A stretch of DNA of 64,000 bases, taken from Chryseobacterium sp. MEBOG06 (lineage in GTDB: Bacteria > Bacteroidota > Bacteroidia > Flavobacteriales > Weeksellaceae). The stretch covers positions 1,364,001-1,428,000 of the forward strand of contig NZ_CP084580.1 of NCBI RefSeq assembly GCF_021869765.1, written 5' to 3'. This document shows positions 26,313 through 35,900 of the stretch, piece by piece. The position numbers were made by a program, and so were the translations under genes. Every line of letters starts with the position of its first letter. The first letter of the stretch is position 1. The notes under the pieces were generated by a model. The model searched no databases. It worked only from the letters and a program-made list of their open reading frames with translations, and had not been told where the DNA came from.

Positions 26313-26684
26313 CTATCTAATTTTCTTAAGACTGTTTAAAGTCACGGTTTCTTCACACTTTTCAAAAGTGATCTCGTATGATGGATTTTTTTCAGGATAA
26401 GAGATCAGATAGTCCGGGCAAGGCTGTTTTTGTGCATTGCTTCGGTCAAAATCTACTTTTCCTTTGGTAATGATACTGTCTTTTACAAATTTTTCATTGA
26501 TTTTGTAAGTAGTCATTCCGTTTTTAAAGTCTTCAGAATATTTGAATTCTTTAGAAAGTGTTTCTGCAATCACACGGCTGTTCGGTAAATAACCGCTGCA
26601 GCTTGCTCCTTTCTTGTTTAAAATAAAAAATACAAGCAACAACCCCGGAACGAAGCCTATTGCATAAAATTTCAGTTTTTTCAT
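26313..26684 (-). CDS. Hypothetical membrane-anchored protein
   Basis: 123 aa. An N-terminal hydrophobic anchor (AIGFVPGLLLVFFILN) is followed by a polar extracytoplasmic part with four Cys residues (CSGYLPN near 29, PCPDYLISYPE near 89, EKCEETVT near 108). Its stop overlaps nothing, but its start abuts the alanine dehydrogenase stop (shared base 26684), so it is probably cotranscribed with it. No family recognised. Confidence 0.6.
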   Translation of the reverse strand: MKKLKFYAIGFVPGLLLVFFILNKKGASCSGYLPNSRVIAETLSKEFKYSEDFKNGMTTYKINEKFVKDSIITKGKVDFDRSNAQKQPCPDYLISYPEKNPSYEITFEKCEETVTLNSLKKIR

Positions 26685-27874
26685 TAGAAAATTAAAAGAT
26701 TGATATCGTGGTACGTAAGTCCGAAACGGTCACAGATGATCTTTTTAGTATGTCTTCCCTTGTACATATATAAACTCTGCTTCATTTCGTTTTTGCGGAT
26801 CAGCATATTTTCAAAACCGCCTTCTTCATCATAATTTAAAATATAGGAAAGGAAGAAATTTGAAATTGCCTTTGTTGTAGTTCTCGGCATTCTGGATGTA
26901 AGGTTTGGAAGCCCGCAGTGGATAACGCCGTGTTTGATGACGTAAGGGTCTTCCATAGTTGTAAGTTCTGATGTTTCAATCACCTTACCGTTGTCTATTG
27001 TAATATCGATGATGACACTGCCTTTTTTCATTTTCATGACCATATCTTCAGTTACAATAGGAGTCATATTTAATCTTGGTAAAGCTCCTATCACTACATC
27101 AGCGCGTCTTAAACTTTTACTGAGTTCTTTGGGGTCTATGATAGAAGTGGGAACCCTGCTGTCAACTATGGTATGAAGTCTTCTCAGTTTAGATAATGAA
27201 TTATCAAAAACTTTTACACTGGCTCCTAATCCTATGGCTGCTTTTGTAGCAAATTCACCCACAATTCCGGCTCCAAGAACCACTACTTCAGAGGGTCTTA
27301 CTCCTGTAATACCGCCCAGCATTAATCCGTTGGATAAAGCGAGAAGTTCCGATGCATAGAGAATAGAAACTGTTCCTGCAATTTCACCGATTAATCTTAC
27401 CAATGCCAGCTGTTTGTATTCGTCAACGATAAATTCGAAAGCAATAGCATTTATTTTTTTCTCCGCAAGTTTTAAAAAGTAATTTTTATCCCGAAGGTTG
27501 ATCTGAAGTGCTGAAACCAGATAGGTATTTGGTTTCATATAATCAATTTCATCTTCGGTAGGAGGATTAATTTTTAAAATAAGATCCTGTCCAAAAGCTT
27601 CTTTAGGATCAGTGGTAATCTTTGCTCCAGATTCAGAATACTGTAAATCTGTAAAAAATGAACCTTCTCCGGCTCCTGCCTCCACAATGATCTCATGACC
27701 ATGTTCTACCAACACCTGTACGGCGTCAGGAGTAATGCAGGTTCTCCTTTCGTTGAGACAGGTTTCTTTAGGAATCCCAATACTGAACTGTTTTCCTTTT
27801 TTTATAACCTCCAATTTTTCCTCTTTCGGCATCAATTCTTCTTCTGTGAAAGGAGTAAAAATATTTGTACTCAT
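26684..27874 (-). CDS. ald: Alanine dehydrogenase / AlaDH-PntA-like protein
   Basis: 396 aa. IGIPKETCLNERRTCITPDAV near residues 33-53 is the alanine dehydrogenase/transhydrogenase N-terminal domain; the NAD-binding loop is VVLGAGIVGEFATKAA near 197; GALPRLNMTPIV and VIIDITIDNGKVIETS follow, with HCGLPNLTSRMPRTTT near 320. The family reductively aminates pyruvate to alanine, or forms the alpha subunit of transhydrogenase; the C-terminal 40 residues (KGRHTKKIICDRFG) are a flavobacterial extension. Alanine dehydrogenase is the usual label, but substrate was not verified. Confidence 0.8.
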   Translation of the reverse strand: MSTNIFTPFTEEELMPKEEKLEVIKKGKQFSIGIPKETCLNERRTCITPDAVQVLVEHGHEIIVEAGAGEGSFFTDLQYSESGAKITTDPKEAFGQDLILKINPPTEDEIDYMKPNTYLVSALQINLRDKNYFLKLAEKKINAIAFEFIVDEYKQLALVRLIGEIAGTVSILYASELLALSNGLMLGGITGVRPSEVVVLGAGIVGEFATKAAIGLGASVKVFDNSLSKLRRLHTIVDSRVPTSIIDPKELSKSLRRADVVIGALPRLNMTPIVTEDMVMKMKKGSVIIDITIDNGKVIETSELTTMEDPYVIKHGVIHCGLPNLTSRMPRTTTKAISNFFLSYILNYDEEGGFENMLIRKNEMKQSLYMYKGRHTKKIICDRFGLTYHDINLLIF

Positions 27875-27940
27875 CCTTAAATTAAATTATGTCTTACAGA
27901 TTGTTTTTATACTTAATTAATGAGCAAAGATACATAATAT

Positions 27941-28348
27941 TTAATCGAATGAAACTTCTCTGTTTTCACCCGTATTCACAATACTCATTGTGTGGTAGTT
28001 GAGCCCGTAAAGCTCTTCTTCGTAAACTTCCGGCCACTCTATAATGCACAGAAAGGAATTGTCAAGATACTCTTCAATCCCGATATCATATACTTCTTCA
28101 ATGTTTTTTAAGCGGTAAAGATCGAAATGATAGATCTTCCCTTTAGGCGTCATATATTCGTTGACAATAGAGTAGGTAGGGGAGTTTACTTCATCCGTAC
28201 TTCCCAGATTTTTAAGCAGAAACTGCGTGAAAGTAGTTTTCCCGGCACCCAGATTTCCTTTTAAAAGAAGGATGTTATGTTTTAATTCCGGAAGGATGGT
28301 AGTGACAACTTCCTGCCAGTCTTCGATTGTATTGATTCTTATTTTCAT
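27941..28348 (-). CDS. tsaE: tRNA threonylcarbamoyladenosine biosynthesis ATPase TsaE
   Basis: 135 aa, the usual family length. P-loop GNLGAGKTTF at 31-40, SPTYSIVNEY near 60-70, the Walker-B-like HFDLYRL near 77, and the closing CIIEWPE near 102. TsaE works with TsaB, TsaD and TsaC in t6A37 modification of ANN-decoding tRNAs. Cotranscription with the alanine dehydrogenase gene 66 bp downstream is likely. Confidence 0.92.
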   Translation of the reverse strand: MKIRINTIEDWQEVVTTILPELKHNILLLKGNLGAGKTTFTQFLLKNLGSTDEVNSPTYSIVNEYMTPKGKIYHFDLYRLKNIEEVYDIGIEEYLDNSFLCIIEWPEVYEEELYGLNYHTMSIVNTGENREVSFD

Positions 28349-28657
28349 TGAATGAATCTTGTTTTCGTTGTAATAAAGAGCTGATTTTTTAAATAATAAA
28401 TAACTATTTTGTGATTATTATTTAAAACTATTTTTTAGATCTAAATTGTTTTATATTTTAGTGCTACAAAAATATAAAATAAAATTTCTATCCTTATTGA
28501 AATTGTTAAATTGATTTAATCGGTGAATCTTTTGTAGTGTACTACACATAAAGAATACAATGTGTTTAAATTTTGATTTATTATAAATATTTTTTAATTA
28601 CAAAATGGAAAAAAATAAAGTGCAATTTCTTTATCATACAATCTTAATCGAGTTTAA
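28349..28657. other. Divergent intergenic region
   Basis: 309 bp, very AT-rich, between leftward tsaE and the rightward GLPGLI genes. It holds a short palindrome TGTAGT-GT-ACTACA (28533-28546) that might be an operator; no promoter of good score was found. Confidence 0.35.
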
Positions 28658-29407
28658 ATGAAGAGTAAATTTTTTCTATTTTTAAGTTCAGTAATGCTGA
28701 TTTTTGTACAATCTCAAAACTTGCATATTAAATACACTTATGTAAATCCTGTAAATTTTTTAGTACATGAAGATTTATATATATCAGGTGTTAATGCTTT
28801 GGGTATAAGAGATTCTGTCATGATAAAGAATACCAATGAACAATTACATGCTGATGGAAATAATACCAGAATATTAGGGAAAACAACAAAACAAAAAGCC
28901 AAGTATTATAGGTCTGCTCTGAATGAAACTGTGATTATACATGAGCATATTGATGATCATTCTTACTGGATAAAAGATGAACTTCCAAAAATTGTATGGA
29001 ATACAAATTATAGTAATACAAAGAAGATCGGAAAATATGTTTGTAAAAAAGCAACGGGACTATTCAGAGGCAGTAAAATAACCGCTTATTATACACCTGA
29101 TTTACCTTATGCATTTGGACCTTATAAATTTGCTGGTTTACCGGGAGTTATCTTAGAAGTTGGAGAAGATGATAATGCTGTTAATTCATGGAAAGCAGAA
29201 AGTATTGAATTTACTATCCCGAATAATGTAATATTGACTGCTACAGAGGAAAAAACAATTACCTACAGAGAATTTATTCACCTGCAGGATAAGAAAAATG
29301 AGGATGAGGTAAAAAGGTTAACCGCCAAACTACCAAATAATGGGACAGTGATGAATATAGAACAACCAAAAAGGACTGCGATTGAAAAAATATATGAGTG
29401 GGAATAG
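28658..29407 (+). CDS. GLPGLI family exported protein, copy 1
   Basis: 249 aa with signal peptide (KFFLFLSSVMLIFVQSQ). The family signature is seen as FAGLPGVILEVGED near residue 163, preceded by KKIGKYVCKKATGLFRGSKITAYYT near 120 and the ITYREF segment near 208. GLPGLI proteins are restricted to Bacteroidota; they often occur in tandem and near TonB-dependent receptors, and their function is unknown. The second copy begins before this one ends, so the two are translationally coupled. Confidence 0.85.
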   Translation: MKSKFFLFLSSVMLIFVQSQNLHIKYTYVNPVNFLVHEDLYISGVNALGIRDSVMIKNTNEQLHADGNNTRILGKTTKQKAKYYRSALNETVIIHEHIDDHSYWIKDELPKIVWNTNYSNTKKIGKYVCKKATGLFRGSKITAYYTPDLPYAFGPYKFAGLPGVILEVGEDDNAVNSWKAESIEFTIPNNVILTATEEKTITYREFIHLQDKKNEDEVKRLTAKLPNNGTVMNIEQPKRTAIEKIYEWE

Positions 29408-30257
29408 CAAAACAATAAAAATTTTAATATGCATATTATTCTGTTCATTATCTTTTGGACAGAATACGAGGGTGGCATATGAATATATTTATAAAATTGA
29501 TTCATTAAATAAAGAAAGGATAGAGAAAGAAGTAATGTTCCTTGATATTTTGAAAGAAGGATCTCACTTTTATAGTTATCCAAAGTTTGTGTATGATTCA
29601 TTGAAAAATGTTCAGATACAAAAGGTCTCTTCCTTACGATTAAAAGAGTATAATTTTTCAAATTTTCAGGACAAATCTAAAACAAAATTTTCTGTTGAAA
29701 AGAAATACCCTGAATACGAAATCCTTCTTCAGAATGAAATAGGAGGAAAGGGATATACAATAATAAGAAAAAGAAAACTTTTAAGCTGGAATATTCTTCC
29801 CGATAAGAAAAAGGTAAAAAACTATACTGTTCAGAAAGCAACCACTTCTTTTGGGGGAAGAGATTGGGTTGCCTGGTTTACTAATGAAATTCCATTTTCG
29901 GATGGACCTTATTGTTTTTATGGTCTGCCAGGTTTAATTCTGACTGTTGAAGATACCAAAGGAGACCATATTTTCAATTTGATAGGAATCAAAAAAGATA
30001 TTTCTTCAGAATATGAGTTTACTAATGATAACAAATTCACTATTACAGAACAAAAGTTTAATAAGATTTGGAATGATTACAAGAAAGATCCGTCTGTAAG
30101 TATTAAAAGTACAATTTTAAACTCCAGTGTTCAGGCAAGCTTAAGTTGGAATGGTGAAGAAGTAAAACAGAGCGATATTATTAGAAATTTTAAGAAACAG
30201 GCAGAAATGGAAATTAAAACCAATAATAATTTCTTAGAACTGGAACTGTATAAATAA
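29394..30257 (+). CDS. GLPGLI family exported protein, copy 2
   Basis: 287 aa from ATG 29394 (an in-frame TTG at 29382 is less likely). Signal peptide ICILFCSLSFGQ. Family core: KNYTVQKATTSFGGRDWVAW near 145, YGLPGLILTVEDTKGDH near 180, ITEQKFNKIW near 222. About 40 residues longer than copy 1 and clearly diverged from it. Its start overlaps the end of copy 1 by 14 nt. Confidence 0.82.
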   Translation: MSGNSKTIKILICILFCSLSFGQNTRVAYEYIYKIDSLNKERIEKEVMFLDILKEGSHFYSYPKFVYDSLKNVQIQKVSSLRLKEYNFSNFQDKSKTKFSVEKKYPEYEILLQNEIGGKGYTIIRKRKLLSWNILPDKKKVKNYTVQKATTSFGGRDWVAWFTNEIPFSDGPYCFYGLPGLILTVEDTKGDHIFNLIGIKKDISSEYEFTNDNKFTITEQKFNKIWNDYKKDPSVSIKSTILNSSVQASLSWNGEEVKQSDIIRNFKKQAEMEIKTNNNFLELELYK

Positions 30258-30289
30258 TTCCATTATAGAATTTTTTGTAAAAAATATAG

Positions 30290-30320
30290 CCGACTAGATA
30301 GTTTTTCAGTCGGATTTTTA
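30290..30320 (+). terminator. Intrinsic terminator after the GLPGLI pair
   Basis: CCGACT (30290-30295) pairs with AGTCGG (30308-30313), followed by ATTTTTATTTA. Confidence 0.65.
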
Positions 30321-30477
30321 TTTATGGGCCTTAAACGATGTATGAATTTTAAACAAACATTATGATTTAGTTTCATCAATACTACAGGTATCGTTTAATG
30401 GATTTTCTGAAAATTGATTTATGATTATTCTTTTTTTACAAATTTTTTTCTTCAGACTAAATACTTAATTTTACAGC

Positions 30478-32463
30478 ATGATTTCTAAGCAGACGATAGA
30501 TAAAATATTCTCCACAATCAGGGTAGAAGAGATTGTAGGGGAATATGTGCAGTTGAAAAGAGCGGGGTCTAACTTTAAAGGACTCAGTCCTTTTCATGAA
30601 GAAAAATCGCCAAGTTTTGTCGTTTCGCCAAGTAAGCAGATTTGGAAAGACTTCTCTACGGGAAAAGGAGGAACAGCGATCTCTTTCCTGATGGAAATTG
30701 AGAATTTTACTTATCCTGAAGCTCTTCGTCATGCTGCTAAAAAGTATGGAATCGAAATAGAAGAGGATTTACGTGAAATTTCTGAGGAAGCAAAGAATGC
30801 CCAGACCGAAAAAGATATTTTATATAAGATCCACGAGGTCGCCAACACTTACTTTCAGGAGATACTTTGGGATGAGCAGGATGGCAGAAGTATAGGTCTT
30901 TCTTACTTTAAAGAACGAGAGCTTAAGGATGATATCATCAGGAAATTCCAGCTTGGATATTCTCCTGAAAAGAAAAATGCTTTTACAGCGTATGCGCTGG
31001 AGAAAGGCTATAACAAAGATATTCTTGAAAAATCAGGACTTTCTATCTTCCCTGAAAATTCACCGGCAGGAATTGACCGGTTTCGTGAAAGGGTTATTTT
31101 CCCAATTCATAGTTTTTCGGGTAGAGTTTTAGGTTTTGGAGCCAGAATTCTTAAGAATAATGTAAAAACAGCAAAATATCTCAACTCTCCGGAAACGGAG
31201 ATTTACCATAAATCCAATGTTCTTTACGGGTTAAACCAAAGTAAACAGGCTATTTCAAGAAAAAATGCCTGTCTTTTGGTAGAAGGGTATATGGATGTGA
31301 TTTCACTTCATATGTCCGGGATAGAAAATGTGGTAGCAAGCTCCGGAACTTCGCTGACGACTGAGCAGATTAAACTGATCAAGAGGCTTACGGAAAATGT
31401 AACCATACTTTTTGACGGAGATAATGCCGGGATTAAAGCCAGTTTCCGAAGTATCGATATGCTTTTGACAGAAGGCATGAATATCCGTGTACTACTGTTC
31501 CCTGATGGAGATGACCCGGATTCTTTTGCCAGAAAACATCCGCAGGAATACGTTGAAAAATACATCGAAAATGAAGCGATGGATTTTATCGACTTTAAAG
31601 CGGAAATCCTGTTGAGAGATATAGGAAATGATCCTATTAAAAAGGCTGAAGCGATAAGGGATATTGTAAAATCGGTTTCCTTTGTACAGAATGCCCTGAA
31701 AAGGGAGGTATATCTTAAGGAGGTTTCGAATAAGTTCGGACTTTCTGAGCAGAGCCTTTTCAACGAACTGGATGTTCAGAAGCAGATTACCCAGAATCAG
31801 ACGAGCCATGTTCAGCAGCAGCAGAAGGATAAAACGGCTCCCAAGATGGAGATTGTCCCTCCGGATAAAGAGAAAGAAGATCCTTTCCTGTTTGGAGTAC
31901 TGTTTATGGAGAATAAGCTGGTAGATCATATGCTGATGTTTGGGGATATTGTCCTGAAACGCAGAAATGAACAAAATGAAGAGTACCAGATTACAGTTAT
32001 TGAAGAAATTCTTCATCATTTTGAAGAAGAACAGTATACGTTTTTAGTCAAAGAAAATGAGATTATTATCAATCAGGTAAGAGAGGGAATTCAGAAAGAT
32101 GAGCTTAGAAGCGGAAACTTTTTTGTATCTTTTATGGATGAAGAAATCACAACCAAAGTAGTAGATGCACTGATACCGCTGGATGATCTTGAAAACTGGG
32201 CTTCCAGAAACATCTATCCTCCCAATTATGGAGATAAGGTGGCGGATCAGATTCAGGGGGATGTTTTACTGCACAAATACCGGTACATTGATTATCTGAT
32301 TACAGAGACAGCAAAAGAGCTGGATCAGTACAGCAATACCGATGAAGGAAAATATTATGAACTGATCAAGAAGATCACTTTGCTGAAACAGGCTTCAATA
32401 AGACTTAGTAATATTATCGAATATTCCCCGATCAAAGGGATCTATGGAGATAGAAATAGATAG
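30478..32463 (+). CDS. dnaG: DNA primase, flavobacterial type without zinc-finger cysteines
   Basis: 661 aa. Synthesises RNA primers at the replication fork. The TOPRIM catalytic core is intact (LVEGYMDV with E269; LFDGDNAG with D313 and D315). The N-terminal CHC2 zinc-ribbon region is recognisable by position (KGLSPFHEEKSPSF, then IWKDFSTGKGGTAISFLMEI), but the ligands are S37, H40, D58 and T61, so three of four Cys/His ligands are missing and zinc probably is not bound. The C-terminal 230 residues are the helicase-interaction region. As far as I recall this replacement is shared by Flavobacteriia, so it is not a decayed gene. Confidence 0.92.
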   Translation: MISKQTIDKIFSTIRVEEIVGEYVQLKRAGSNFKGLSPFHEEKSPSFVVSPSKQIWKDFSTGKGGTAISFLMEIENFTYPEALRHAAKKYGIEIEEDLREISEEAKNAQTEKDILYKIHEVANTYFQEILWDEQDGRSIGLSYFKERELKDDIIRKFQLGYSPEKKNAFTAYALEKGYNKDILEKSGLSIFPENSPAGIDRFRERVIFPIHSFSGRVLGFGARILKNNVKTAKYLNSPETEIYHKSNVLYGLNQSKQAISRKNACLLVEGYMDVISLHMSGIENVVASSGTSLTTEQIKLIKRLTENVTILFDGDNAGIKASFRSIDMLLTEGMNIRVLLFPDGDDPDSFARKHPQEYVEKYIENEAMDFIDFKAEILLRDIGNDPIKKAEAIRDIVKSVSFVQNALKREVYLKEVSNKFGLSEQSLFNELDVQKQITQNQTSHVQQQQKDKTAPKMEIVPPDKEKEDPFLFGVLFMENKLVDHMLMFGDIVLKRRNEQNEEYQITVIEEILHHFEEEQYTFLVKENEIIINQVREGIQKDELRSGNFFVSFMDEEITTKVVDALIPLDDLENWASRNIYPPNYGDKVADQIQGDVLLHKYRYIDYLITETAKELDQYSNTDEGKYYELIKKITLLKQASIRLSNIIEYSPIKGIYGDRNR

Positions 32464-32574
32464 TTTATAGACAATATTTTATATTCTGTGACAAAAAGTC
32501 CTATAAAATTTTAGGAATAAATATTGTAATTTAAACTTTGAAAATATTTGTTTAAAATAATACATAATAGAAAT

Positions 32575-33261
32575 ATGGACATTAAAAAAGATTTCAGAGA
32601 TTTCTCTGTAAAGCATTTAGGAAACAACGGTTTGGTAACCGATCAGTATATGGGAATGTATGGGCCAACGAATCTTACTCCGTACATCATGGAAGAAAGA
32701 AGATTAAACGTTGCTCAGATGGACGTTTTCTCCCGTTTGATGATGGACAGGATTATCTTTCTTGGAACAGGGATTGATGATCAGGTAGCAAACATTGTTA
32801 CAGCACAGCTTTTATTCTTAGAAAGTGCAGATCCGTCAAAAGATATTCAGATCTACATCAACTCTCCAGGGGGTAGTGTTTATGCAGGTTTAGGTATTTA
32901 TGACACCATGCAGATCATTAAGCCGGATGTAGCAACGATCTGTACCGGTATGGCTGCTTCTATGGGAGCTGTATTATTGGTGGCAGGTGAAAAAGGAAAG
33001 CGTTCTGCGCTGAAGCATTCAAGAGTCATGATTCACCAGCCTTCAGGAGGGGCTCAGGGAGTGGCTTCTGATATGGAAATCAACCTTAGAGAGATGTTGA
33101 AATTGAAGCAGGAGCTTTATGAAATTATCGGGCACCACTCTGGACAAACTTATGAGTGGGTTGAAAAATCTTCTGACAGAGATTACTGGATGACATCTGA
33201 AGAGGCTAAAGGCTACGGAATGGTAGATGAGGTTTTACAGAGATCTACAGAAAAAAAATAA
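32575..33261 (+). CDS. clpP: ATP-dependent Clp protease proteolytic subunit
   Basis: 228 aa. Forms the 14-mer proteolytic chamber for ClpX/ClpC. Catalytic S129 (AASMGA), H154 (MIHQPSGG) and an Asp near 201-203 (DRDYWMTSEE) are present, plus the INSPGGSVYAGLGIYD loop near 97. The frame extends to a TTG at 32548, but that overlaps an AATATTTG -7-like box (32543-32550), so ATG 32575 is chosen; this also matches the family N-terminus. Confidence 0.93.
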   Translation: MDIKKDFRDFSVKHLGNNGLVTDQYMGMYGPTNLTPYIMEERRLNVAQMDVFSRLMMDRIIFLGTGIDDQVANIVTAQLLFLESADPSKDIQIYINSPGGSVYAGLGIYDTMQIIKPDVATICTGMAASMGAVLLVAGEKGKRSALKHSRVMIHQPSGGAQGVASDMEINLREMLKLKQELYEIIGHHSGQTYEWVEKSSDRDYWMTSEEAKGYGMVDEVLQRSTEKK

Positions 33262-33279
33262 TTGATTTTAAATCAAATG

Positions 33280-33307
33280 AAAAACGCACCCAACCGGGTG
33301 CGTTTTT
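33280..33307 (+). terminator. Intrinsic terminator after clpP
   Basis: Perfect 12-bp stem 33280-33291 with 33296-33307, loop AACC, T run at the end. Confidence 0.92.
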
Positions 33308-33369
33308 GTTTTACCATGATACATGAATAAAAAAATCGTGTATTTAGGGTTGAAAAAATATTCTTTTTT

Positions 33370-34494
33370 CTATTTCTTAACCATTTTATGGAGTACTGAA
33401 TTGTTTAAGGTTTTAATCTCAACAAAATAAACCCCTGAACTTAAAGACTGAATATTAATCTTAGTAGCCTGCGCTGTCATTACTTTCTGCCCCGATGCAG
33501 AATAGATATTTACTTCCTTCACATTTTCAGGACTGTCAATCTGAATGAAGTCACTTGCCGGATTAGGGTAAATGCTTAAAATTTTCTTATTGACAGTAGA
33601 AACACCCAGTGTTGCATTAGATGCTTCAGTAGGAGTAAAAGGTCTTCTTTGTCCGAAACTTAATCCAAGCCATTTGTTATTGGTTAATTGAATTTGTGAA
33701 AGTTCGGACTGTGTCTGCCAGCTTGAGATATCATTTCCCTTATACAATTTCCAGCTGTTTGATCCGGAAGTGTTTCCAGTGAGATTATTCAGTGAAAGAC
33801 TGGAAATTTGGTTGTTGGTTGAGGTAAAGGTAAAATAAGAAGCTTGTGACTGAATCAACTGCAAAGCCTGTTCAGCAGTAATCGTTCCATTGTATTGAAT
33901 TCCAAAGACAAATGAATTAGCATTTCCATTAGAATTATCAGTTCCGAAATCTATAACAACTAAGCTTTTATTAGATCCGGTGCCAATCCAGTTGGTAATT
34001 TGAGAGGAATTGTACCATAAAGAACTGTATGCAGGAGTTGGCGTAGCAGGTGCTTGTGCTGTAGGATTGCTGAATCCATAAGATGCACCGTACCACTGGC
34101 CGTTTAATATCGTTCCATTGTTCATCCATCCTACTGAAGACCAGCTGTTCGTATCATTACCACGCCATAAACTCCACCAGTCCGGTGTAGATTGTTGAGA
34201 ATGGTCATTAAAACTAACCTTATCAAGAAATCCGTTATTAAACGTTAAAATATAATCAAAAGCAGGTTCTGCACTTTTGATCATCTGAAGCATTTGAGGC
34301 CCGGTTATATTCTGCCCCGGATTAAATCTTACTCCCCAGACGTAAGATCGGTCATCAGTTCCATCTTTGAAATCTGCTACAAAATAGGCAGTTTGAGAAC
34401 CTGTTCCCACGAAAAATTTTACATCATTTGCAGTAAACTGCGCAAGGCACAGTCCCACAATAAGTGTACATAAAAGACTTAATAATTTTTGCAT
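33370..34494 (-). CDS. T9SS-sorted surface protein with two homologous domains (cobalamin-regulated)
   Basis: 374 aa. Signal peptide LCTLIVGLCLAQ; then two ~130-residue repeats of one domain (FFVGTGSQTAYFVADFKDG near 27 and WIGTGSNKSLVVIDFGTD near 168, each followed by a W-G-x-RF/FGIQY strand and a K/NxLxxI.S...F segment). The last ~75 residues are a type A T9SS sorting domain (IYPNPASDFIQIDSPENVKE through KMVKK). It lies 8 bp downstream of the propeller gene on the same strand and thus under cobalamin riboswitch 1. Domain function unknown; corrinoid capture at the cell surface is an inference from regulation. Confidence 0.78.
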   Translation of the reverse strand: MQKLLSLLCTLIVGLCLAQFTANDVKFFVGTGSQTAYFVADFKDGTDDRSYVWGVRFNPGQNITGPQMLQMIKSAEPAFDYILTFNNGFLDKVSFNDHSQQSTPDWWSLWRGNDTNSWSSVGWMNNGTILNGQWYGASYGFSNPTAQAPATPTPAYSSLWYNSSQITNWIGTGSNKSLVVIDFGTDNSNGNANSFVFGIQYNGTITAEQALQLIQSQASYFTFTSTNNQISSLSLNNLTGNTSGSNSWKLYKGNDISSWQTQSELSQIQLTNNKWLGLSFGQRRPFTPTEASNATLGVSTVNKKILSIYPNPASDFIQIDSPENVKEVNIYSASGQKVMTAQATKINIQSLSSGVYFVEIKTLNNSVLHKMVKK

Positions 34495-34501
34495 TGAAGA
34501 A

Positions 34502-35782
34502 TTATTTAATGATTAGTTTTTCAGTGAAATTATTATTCTTATCTGTGATTTTTACAATATAATTGCCTTTAGATAGAGTACTTACATCAATACCGTTTTG
34601 AGTATACTGCGTGTTGATGATCATTCTTCCGGCAGTATCATAAATCTGAATATTTCCGGTATTTAAACCTTGTACAAAGAATTTGTCACTTGCAGGATTC
34701 GGATATAATGACAATTTAGAAGCTTTTGTATTTTCAGCTGTAGAAAGAGATGGTGATGCACTATTATAAGCAATGATTTGATTAGGAAGCAGACTCACTG
34801 TAAAAGTATTTTCTAAGGTTCCCTGCAAATCATAAGTGTAAATTTTTCCCGGTGCAACATATCCCTTAGGGTCAGCAACATAAATTTTATTATTAACAAT
34901 ATTAAACCCATAGGCCGTACCATAACTATTTATAGGAATAGGTGCACTTGCAATTGCATTTGTTGAAAAAGAAGGAGCGGCAATAGATGTTTTATAAATT
35001 GACGCATCTTTCATATAATAAATATTCGTACCGTCTGTATCCATATAAGCTGGTTTTGTCCCTGCAGGAAGTGCTGTGCTGGAAACGATACTTTGGCTTG
35101 TTGTATTGTAAACCGTAAAAGTTCCAAAAGAATTAGGAGTATAAGGATTTCCGGAACTCATGATGTAAAGAAGGTTGTTTTTTTCAAAAATACTGTGTGG
35201 AAAATCTCCTACATTTACTTCTGAGATAACCGAATTGGTAGAAGTATTGATAACATCCATATACTGATTGATTCCAAAACCTCCCTTTAATAAAACATAA
35301 AGCTTATCGTCTTTACTGTAAATTTTTTCAGGTCCCGACCCTACAGCAATATTTGCTTCATGAGCATACGTGTTGAGATTGTAAACCGCTACATAATTAT
35401 TGACAGAACCTGTTCCTCCCCAGTTGGTTACATAGAATTTGTCTCCGCTAAAAGCAATGTATCTTGGATTGTCCAGGTTGTTTGAAATCGTGGTAATCAA
35501 AGAAAAGTCAGATTTGTTGATGACCTTTATTTGGTTGGAAATGTTTAAAACCACAAAAATTTTGTCACCAAAAATTTTAATGTCTTGTGCGGTATCGCCC
35601 AGTGTTGCATTATTGTTATTGATTTTAAAATAGTTGTTGGTCACAACCGATTGATTGGAGATCAGCGATATTTCAGCATTATTGCTTCCGGCACCGCCTT
35701 CGTTGAGTACCAGGACCCCTTCAGTTTGCGCATTTGCAAAAGAGAGTACAAACGCAAGAATAAGAAAATAGATTTTCTTCAT
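34502..35782 (-). CDS. T9SS-sorted YncE/DUF5074-like beta-propeller, cobalamin-regulated
   Basis: 426 aa. Signal peptide (IYFLILAFVLSFANAQ). Residues about 25-345 are repeated propeller blades (KIFGDKIFVVLNISNQIKVI, DKFYVTNWG, DKLYVLLKGG, NLLYIMSSG, NKIYVADPKGY) of the YncE/DUF5074 sort. Residues 355-426 are a T9SS type A sorting domain (LSLYPNPASDKFFV...KLIIK). A cobalamin riboswitch precedes it. In Bacteroides the surface propeller BtuG binds corrinoids for the transporter BtuB; this looks like a T9SS-delivered analogue, an inference from fold type plus riboswitch. Confidence 0.78.
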   Translation of the reverse strand: MKKIYFLILAFVLSFANAQTEGVLVLNEGGAGSNNAEISLISNQSVVTNNYFKINNNNATLGDTAQDIKIFGDKIFVVLNISNQIKVINKSDFSLITTISNNLDNPRYIAFSGDKFYVTNWGGTGSVNNYVAVYNLNTYAHEANIAVGSGPEKIYSKDDKLYVLLKGGFGINQYMDVINTSTNSVISEVNVGDFPHSIFEKNNLLYIMSSGNPYTPNSFGTFTVYNTTSQSIVSSTALPAGTKPAYMDTDGTNIYYMKDASIYKTSIAAPSFSTNAIASAPIPINSYGTAYGFNIVNNKIYVADPKGYVAPGKIYTYDLQGTLENTFTVSLLPNQIIAYNSASPSLSTAENTKASKLSLYPNPASDKFFVQGLNTGNIQIYDTAGRMIINTQYTQNGIDVSTLSKGNYIVKITDKNNNFTEKLIIK

Positions 35783-35839
35783 GATATAATTAAATTAAAG
35801 TTTTATTCCCGAAACCTCACCACAGGACAAAACATTCAT

Positions 35840-35862
35840 GAAAAAATCTGTTTAGATTTTTC
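35840..35862 (-). terminator. AT-rich hairpin in cobalamin leader 1
   Basis: On the minus strand GAAAAATCT and AGATTTTTTC pair through AAAC, followed by no further long T run. It lies between the riboswitch and the propeller start, and may be the expression platform. Confidence 0.35.
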
Positions 35863-35900
35863 TTTCACAAACTTTTATTCCCGAAAGTTGAAATTAATTT

